Below, in pieces: positions 5,292 through 8,792 of a DNA stretch of 8,792 nt. The stretch's first letter is position 1; every line of letters begins with the position of its first letter. The notes below the pieces were generated by a model. The model was not told the DNA's origin, did no database searches, and saw only the letters and a list, made by a program, of their open reading frames with translations. The position numbers and the translations under genes are program-made. Source of the DNA: Deltaproteobacteria bacterium (GTDB taxonomy: Bacteria; Desulfobacterota; Desulfobacteria; Desulfobacterales; JAFDDL01); NCBI GenBank assembly GCA_019310865.1, contig JAFDDL010000127.1, positions 1 to 8,792 of the forward strand. Reading direction: 5' to 3'.

Positions 5292-6900
5292 TTTGCTGTG
5301 CAGAATAAAAGCCTACATTCAGCCTTTCGAACGCGTCTTGGCGCTCAAGGAGTTGCAAGCGCTATCTCGTAGTGAGCCTGAATCATCGGATGGAAATGAT
5401 AAGTTAGGCAATGGAGAAACTGTTTTTAAAATTCAGACGGACATCCATCCCGCCTTTCTATTAGAGAACCTGACATACTGGGAATCTGTTGGAGAGGATG
5501 ATTTTACCTTTCGCCTCACACGCCAAGTAAAAAGAGAGGCGACTGTAAACCTTGTGCGAAACGGAATTAAACCGAATATCCTTAAAAAATCGCTTCCGTT
5601 CAAGCATGAAGCCCCTCTGCCAAACCGCCGCGTTTTGAGGTATGCCTCTCACGGCATACATGAATATCGTGGCAAGTTTTTCCCGCAGCTTGTTAGATCA
5701 CTTCTAAACGCCACCGGAATTACCCAAGATTCAATTGTATTCGATTCTATGTGTGGGAGTGGGACCACCCCTGTTGAGGCCATATTGCGTGGCTGCAATT
5801 CAATCGGGATGGATTACAACCCGCTCTCGGTGTTCATGAGTCAGGCGAAATGTGAAATCTTATCAGTGGCACCAAAGACACTTACGGTTGAATATGAAAC
5901 AATCAAGAAGGATCTGCTGGAAAAATCCAAGAGGCATAAAAGCAAGCCATGGTTTGATTCATTGCCTGCTTCAAGCCAAAAATACCTTACCAACTGGTTC
6001 AATCCTGATGTCTTAATAGATCTTGATACTATAATTCTCAGAGTACATGAAACCAGGAATGAATCGATAAAAAAATTTTTTTTGCTGTGTTTGAGCAACA
6101 TTATCCGAAAGGTATCATGGCAGAAAATTGATGATCTCCGTGTTCGCAAGGATATCCGGCTTGATATCGATATAGATACAGTTGCAGAATTCATCGCTGA
6201 ACTTAAACGGTCATTTGGGTACGTCATTTCGTTTTTGTATGAAAATGGAAGTAGAGGGATTGGGAAAGCACGCATGGTGACAGGTGATGCCCGTGTTGCT
6301 GATATGGTTATCCCCGAGCAGGTTGGACTTGTGGACTGTATTGTCACTTCCCCACCTTACGCAACTGCACTCCCATATTTAGACACGGACAGGCTCAGCA
6401 TCTATTACCTGGACCTATTTCAACGCTCAGAGCACCGCAAGCACGACCTTGAAATGATCGGCAACCGTGAGATCACAAACGGGTTGAGGAATGAATTATT
6501 TGAAAAGTATCAGGAAAGGAAGGCTGGACTACCAGTATCAATCAGTGGGACAATTGATCTCATTTATGAGCTCAATAAAGGTACCGATGCTGGCTTTCGA
6601 CGGCAGAATTTACCCTCGCTATTGTCAAAATATTTCTTTGATATGAAGGAGATTTTTAGAACCTATACCCGACTTTTGAGGCCCGGTGCTCATGCTTATG
6701 TTGTAGTTGGAAACAACCACACGGTGGCAGGCGGTCAGAGGGTCGAGATCGAGACCGATGGTTATCTGGCGGAGCTTGGTGAATCTATCGGCCTTATTGT
6801 TGATGAACAGATTCCCATGGAGATGCTTGTTTCAAGGGATATTTTTAGGAACAACACCGGCTCCGCTGAGACAATTATCTGTTTCAGCAAGAGCCGATAA
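5284..6900 (+). CDS. DNA (probable cytosine-N4) methyltransferase 2
   Basis: 538 aa, second gene of the methyltransferase operon. The ATG lies inside the last codons of methyltransferase 1 (8-bp overlap), with GAGG at 5273-5276 and 7 nt spacing. The layout parallels its neighbour: a motif X-like block GIHEYRGKFFPQL, motif I DSMCGSGTT (154-162), Asp in GMDYNPLSV, and catalytic motif IV SPPY (356-359) in IVTSPPYATALPYLDTDRLS. Sequence identity to methyltransferase 1 looks low outside these motifs, so the pair is old or independently recruited. It lacks the HTH and has instead about 110 N-terminal residues that I do not recognise. The long segment after motif IV may help in target recognition. 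Two SPPY enzymes beside a PLD/B3 nuclease fit modification of the two strands of an asymmetric site. It ends 14 bp from the convergent nuclease gene. Confidence 0.85.
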   Translation: MRSLLCRIKAYIQPFERVLALKELQALSRSEPESSDGNDKLGNGETVFKIQTDIHPAFLLENLTYWESVGEDDFTFRLTRQVKREATVNLVRNGIKPNILKKSLPFKHEAPLPNRRVLRYASHGIHEYRGKFFPQLVRSLLNATGITQDSIVFDSMCGSGTTPVEAILRGCNSIGMDYNPLSVFMSQAKCEILSVAPKTLTVEYETIKKDLLEKSKRHKSKPWFDSLPASSQKYLTNWFNPDVLIDLDTIILRVHETRNESIKKFFLLCLSNIIRKVSWQKIDDLRVRKDIRLDIDIDTVAEFIAELKRSFGYVISFLYENGSRGIGKARMVTGDARVADMVIPEQVGLVDCIVTSPPYATALPYLDTDRLSIYYLDLFQRSEHRKHDLEMIGNREITNGLRNELFEKYQERKAGLPVSISGTIDLIYELNKGTDAGFRRQNLPSLLSKYFFDMKEIFRTYTRLLRPGAHAYVVVGNNHTVAGGQRVEIETDGYLAELGESIGLIVDEQIPMEMLVSRDIFRNNTGSAETIICFSKSR

Positions 6901-6914
6901 GAATCTAATAGGGG

Positions 6915-8162
6915 TTAATAATAGCCCCATACTCGCTGTGAGTTTGGGGTTTTGTTTACACAGGCATCAAGATAAGTATCATAATCAGATGATCCTTGTG
7001 GAATGATCTCGACGTAATAATCAAAAGTTGCTGCCCCTTCAATTTTCTCGATCTTGATCAGATCGCCGATTTCACCAGCACTACGCAAAGCTTCACTTCT
7101 CAATCTGAAATCACGCTTCACAGGCCAGGTCATCATATTCACATTGATTACCTCACCACCGATTCGCATCCGCACACCCATGCGGTCGAATTTGCCTTCT
7201 CTTTCAGGGTCTTCTGTGAACTCGCTGTTCCAGCCCCAGAAATCAGGGTCGGCGTTCCGGGCTATTAGGGGGATAAAGATCTCAGGGGATCTTCGGGCCT
7301 TACCGGGTGTTGTCTGACCGGTGCCGACATCCGTCTTCATGAGAGTCATCACGAAGCCAATACTTGGTTCCGGGAGCGTTTCGGGCACCGTACCTACCGG
7401 TTTTGTTTGTGGTTTGATCTTGACCTTGACTTTCTTAACCTTTTTCCTCGGTGGTCGTCTGCGCCCTTTCATTCGTCCAAAGAGCAGCTCCTTTTTTTCT
7501 GGCTCCTCGTTCTCACTTCCTTCTTCCGTTGCTTCTTCGGCAGCGGCATCAGCACCACCACCATCTGCGGCTTCCACGGTGACAAACGCCTCACTCGGGA
7601 CGTAACCAGCTTCTTTGAGAGCTTCGATAAAGTTTTTGTCAACCAGTCTGACTGTTTCTGAATCCTCATTGCACCATTTGCCGAAATCCTTTTTATATTG
7701 ATTAATTGTCATTAGATCATCAGGATTTGAGGGATCAAATTCCATAATGGCAAAGCCTTCATCATTAGAATAAAGACCGCCTTGAGTAAGATTACCGGAC
7801 CCAACTATAAGGATCGATTTATCAGTTCCTTCAAAGAAATAGATCTTGGGGTGAAAAGTAGTGAAGGTGCTCTCATCATGATTCACTAATAATTTGCCTG
7901 TCTCACCAAGAGCATCAAGCAAAGCTTCCAAGCCTTCGACGGTGGTGCCTCCGAGATCCACGCCGACAACAATCCGTGCAATATTTCCGTTTCCAATAAA
8001 CGTTTTTAGTTCGTCTTCGATATGCTGGACGCCCGATCGTTTTGCGAAGGCCACAAATGCCTGAAAAGTATCAAATTTACCGTATTTACCATTAAGAGCT
8101 TCCTGGATGAAGTCCCCTATAGATTTGTCAGAAAACGGCTGAATTAGGATACCCATGGTCAT
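6915..8162 (-). CDS. PLD-fold restriction endonuclease with C-terminal B3-like domain (BfiI/NgoFVII type)
   Basis: 415 aa. Residues 1-180 form a phospholipase-D-type nuclease domain with one HKD motif: His104-x-Lys106 in FHPKIYFF and Gly121-Ser122-x-Asn124 in VGSGNLTQGGL, then Asp134-Glu135. BfiI has a single such motif per chain, dimerises to build one active site and cuts without metal ions; the same is inferred here. A linker at about 197-255 is acidic, then strongly basic. Residues 266-415 resemble the B3-like DNA-binding domain of BfiI/NgoFVII (SPEIFIPLIARNADPDFWGW). BfiI is, as I recall, about 358 aa, so the extra length is mainly linker. ATG 8162 (3 nt after AGGAG) and ATG 8156 (9 nt after) are both possible. 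The gene is convergent with the methyltransferases, so it is controlled separately. The recognition sequence cannot be predicted. Confidence 0.85.
   Translation of the reverse strand: MTMGILIQPFSDKSIGDFIQEALNGKYGKFDTFQAFVAFAKRSGVQHIEDELKTFIGNGNIARIVVGVDLGGTTVEGLEALLDALGETGKLLVNHDESTFTTFHPKIYFFEGTDKSILIVGSGNLTQGGLYSNDEGFAIMEFDPSNPDDLMTINQYKKDFGKWCNEDSETVRLVDKNFIEALKEAGYVPSEAFVTVEAADGGGADAAAEEATEEGSENEEPEKKELLFGRMKGRRRPPRKKVKKVKVKIKPQTKPVGTVPETLPEPSIGFVMTLMKTDVGTGQTTPGKARRSPEIFIPLIARNADPDFWGWNSEFTEDPEREGKFDRMGVRMRIGGEVINVNMMTWPVKRDFRLRSEALRSAGEIGDLIKIEKIEGAATFDYYVEIIPQGSSDYDTYLDACVNKTPNSQRVWGYY
6925..6957 (+). terminator. Strong intrinsic terminator of the methyltransferase operon
   Basis: The stem pairs CCCCA (6925-6929) with TGGGG (6945-6949) and ACTC (6931-6934) with GAGT (6940-6943), with one T-T mismatch between and loop GCTGT, followed by TTTTGTTT (6950-6957). 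It starts 24 bp after the methyltransferase 2 stop. The whole hairpin lies inside the last coding codons of the convergent nuclease gene, so those codons serve two purposes. On the minus strand no T-run follows, so it should act in one direction only. Confidence 0.75.
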
Positions 8163-8207
8163 TTTCTCCTCTTGTAGATGAAAGAACCTAAAAACATCCA
8201 GCTTTTT

Positions 8208-8236
8208 TGTTTAAACGAAAGTTGGTTGTTAATCAA
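8208..8236 (-). promoter_or_regulatory. Weak candidate promoter of the nuclease gene
   Basis: On the minus strand TTGATT (8236-8231) and TAAACA (8213-8208) are 17 bp apart, about 45 bp before the nuclease start. Neither hexamer is close to consensus. A weak promoter would suit a restriction enzyme, but this is only a candidate. Confidence 0.3.
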
Positions 8237-8240
8237 GCTC

Positions 8241-8275
8241 TGACCGAGAGGGATTCGAACCCGCCCGAGGCGGGC
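8241..8275 (-). other. tRNA T-arm-like fragment plus hairpin just after glyA
   Basis: On the minus strand, GCGGG-TTCGAAT-CCCTC (8264-8248) has the T-loop sequence of a tRNA with 4 of 5 stem pairs. It resembles the 3' part of class II (Ser-like) tRNAs, yet no CCA or matching acceptor and anticodon arms are found nearby, so this is not a functional tRNA. Overlapping it, CCCGCC (8260-8265) and GGCGGG (8269-8274) form a 6-bp hairpin starting 12 bases after the glyA stop; no T-run follows, so it is at best an inefficient terminator. It may be a relic of an older integration site or a chance palindrome. Confidence 0.4.
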
Positions 8276-8286
8276 AAGCCTGAAAC

Positions 8287-8388
8287 CTAAATCAACTGAT
8301 GAATCTGCTCAATGGCGCCCTCGAATTCTTCCGGTGAAAAGCAAAACTGCATGTCCAGAAACCGCGCCCGAAGATCGATCACCGCCGG
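8287..8388 (-). repeat. Right direct repeat: functional glyA 3' end
   Basis: This is the last 33 codons and stop of the intact glyA, matching the detached copy at 280-381 at 94 of 102 bases. Homology ends abruptly at 8388, inside the coding region, which places the recombination point within or at the edge of this block. Confidence 0.9.
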
Positions 8389-8792
8389 TGTCACGGTTTT
8401 GCCGTCCACAACCACATCGTGTATCAATTGGGCCAGTTCCACGAAATCGGCCGCCCGCATGCCAAAGCGGGTCATTTCGGAAACCCCCATTCGCAATGCC
8501 CCGGAGGCCGTAAAGCCCTCTTCATCCGGCGCAGCCTGGTAATTTACAATGATATTGTTTTCTTCCAAACGACCGGCAATCTCCGGCCCCTTGCCGTAGC
8601 CGACCCGGACCACCACCTGGTGGGTTTCGGTGTATGACACATCCGGATCTCCGGCCACATCGAGCCCCACGTCTTTGAGCGCCCGGGCAAAGGCTTTGGC
8701 GTTTTCCAAGATTCGGGCCTGATAGTCGTCTTTAAATGCGTTCACCTCGTAAGCCGCCATAAACAACCCCAACAGGGTGCCCAGATGGTGGT
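8287..8792 (-). CDS. glyA: Serine hydroxymethyltransferase-like protein, C-terminal part (partial, runs off right edge)
   Basis: The frame is open from the window edge to TAG at 8289-8287, about 168 codons of the C-terminal domain. Recognisable pieces include HHLGTLLGLFMAAYEV at the edge and SGALRMGVSEMTRFGMRAAD, matching the small domain of PLP-dependent SHMT (fold type I), which converts serine and tetrahydrofolate to glycine and methylene-tetrahydrofolate. The active-site lysine lies outside the window, so an SHMT-like paralogue is possible. TTG at 8772 is not a real start; the frame continues beyond it. The GC-rich wobble positions contrast with the AT-richer island. The last 33 codons are duplicated at 280-381, marking this gene as the island's insertion target, and its coding end remains intact. 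Confidence 0.85.
   Translation of the reverse strand, partial: HHLGTLLGLFMAAYEVNAFKDDYQARILENAKAFARALKDVGLDVAGDPDVSYTETHQVVVRVGYGKGPEIAGRLEENNIIVNYQAAPDEEGFTASGALRMGVSEMTRFGMRAADFVELAQLIHDVVVDGKTVTPAVIDLRARFLDMQFCFSPEEFEGAIEQIHQLI

Larger units (their letters stand above)
280..8388. mobile_element. 8-kb defence island flanked by glyA 3'-end direct repeats
   Basis: Two direct copies of the glyA 3' end (280-381 and 8287-8388, same orientation, 8,007 bp apart) bracket an AbiE toxin-antitoxin pair, a TPR gene and a two-methyltransferase/PLD-nuclease restriction system. Outside the repeats lie the body of glyA (right) and a UroD-family gene (left), which would form a normal same-strand neighbour pair if the unit were removed. 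The cargo is AT-richer than glyA. This is the layout expected of an element that integrates into the 3' end of a gene and restores its coding tail. No integrase, transposase or terminal inverted repeat is visible inside, so the unit may have lost its recombinase, be moved in trans, or have arrived by homologous recombination through glyA. The boundaries are clear; the mechanism is inferred. Confidence 0.75.

Noticed and set aside
5841..6347. 168-codon minus frame inside methyltransferase 2
   Set aside because: Shadow of a gene with clear catalytic motifs in the other frame; Ser/Ile-rich, no ribosome site.
7321..7605. Ser/Phe-rich plus-strand frames opposite the nuclease linker
   Set aside because: These arise from the low-complexity acidic/basic linker read in reverse.
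8260..8274. CCCGCC/GGCGGG hairpin as a standard glyA terminator
   Set aside because: The stem is good but no T-run follows on the minus strand, so it lacks the second half of an intrinsic terminator.
8241..8275. Functional tRNA gene
   Set aside because: Only a T-arm-like piece is present; no matching acceptor, D or anticodon arms lie in the 80 bp around it.
1..8792. CRISPR array, insertion sequence or integrase gene
   Set aside because: No regularly spaced repeats, no transposase or recombinase motifs and no terminal inverted repeats were seen on either strand.

Overview
The window looks like the chromosome of a Desulfobacterota-type (sulfate-reducer-like) bacterium. That guess is an inference from the flanking genes: a glyA-like serine hydroxymethyltransferase with a distinctive C-terminus, followed on the same strand by a uroporphyrinogen-decarboxylase-family protein of the corrinoid/one-carbon methyltransferase type. 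The right-hand glyA segment is visibly GC-rich. Most of the interior, above all the two methyltransferase genes, is AT-richer and made of accessory defence-type genes.

Layout from left to right. (a) 1-229, minus: 5' part of a UroD-family gene running off the left edge. (b) 280-381: a detached copy of the last ~33 codons of glyA. (c) 458-2226, minus: a type IV toxin-antitoxin pair of the AbiE kind, antitoxin first and toxin second, overlapping by 4 bp, with a consensus-like promoter and an inverted-repeat operator at 2241-2293. The antitoxin leader and first codons are duplicated at 2437-2496, ahead of a possible 35-codon ORF. (d) 2655-3650, plus: a TPR protein with a Cys-rich, zinc-ribbon-like N-terminus. 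(e) 3855-6900, plus: two overlapping SPPY-type (probable N4-cytosine) DNA methyltransferases, the first with a MerR-like helix-turn-helix at its N-terminus, ending in a strong intrinsic terminator. (f) 6915-8162, minus and convergent: a phospholipase-D-fold nuclease with a C-terminal B3-like DNA-binding domain, of the BfiI/NgoFVII type. (g) 8287-8792, minus: the 3' part of the intact glyA.

The glyA tail at 8287-8388 and the detached tail at 280-381 are direct repeats (94/102 identical) spaced 8,007 bp apart. The simplest reading is an 8-kb defence island inserted at the 3' end of glyA, which kept glyA intact and pushed its old tail, with the UroD gene, to the far side. No integrase is visible inside it.

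Genes (e) and (f) fit a type IIS restriction-modification system: an asymmetric target needs two methyltransferases, one per strand, and the PLD/B3 nuclease would cut. The HTH on the first methyltransferase and a perfect 13-bp palindrome 32 bp before its start suggest autoregulation. The AbiE pair is a second, independent defence or abortive-infection module. The role of the TPR protein is unknown.
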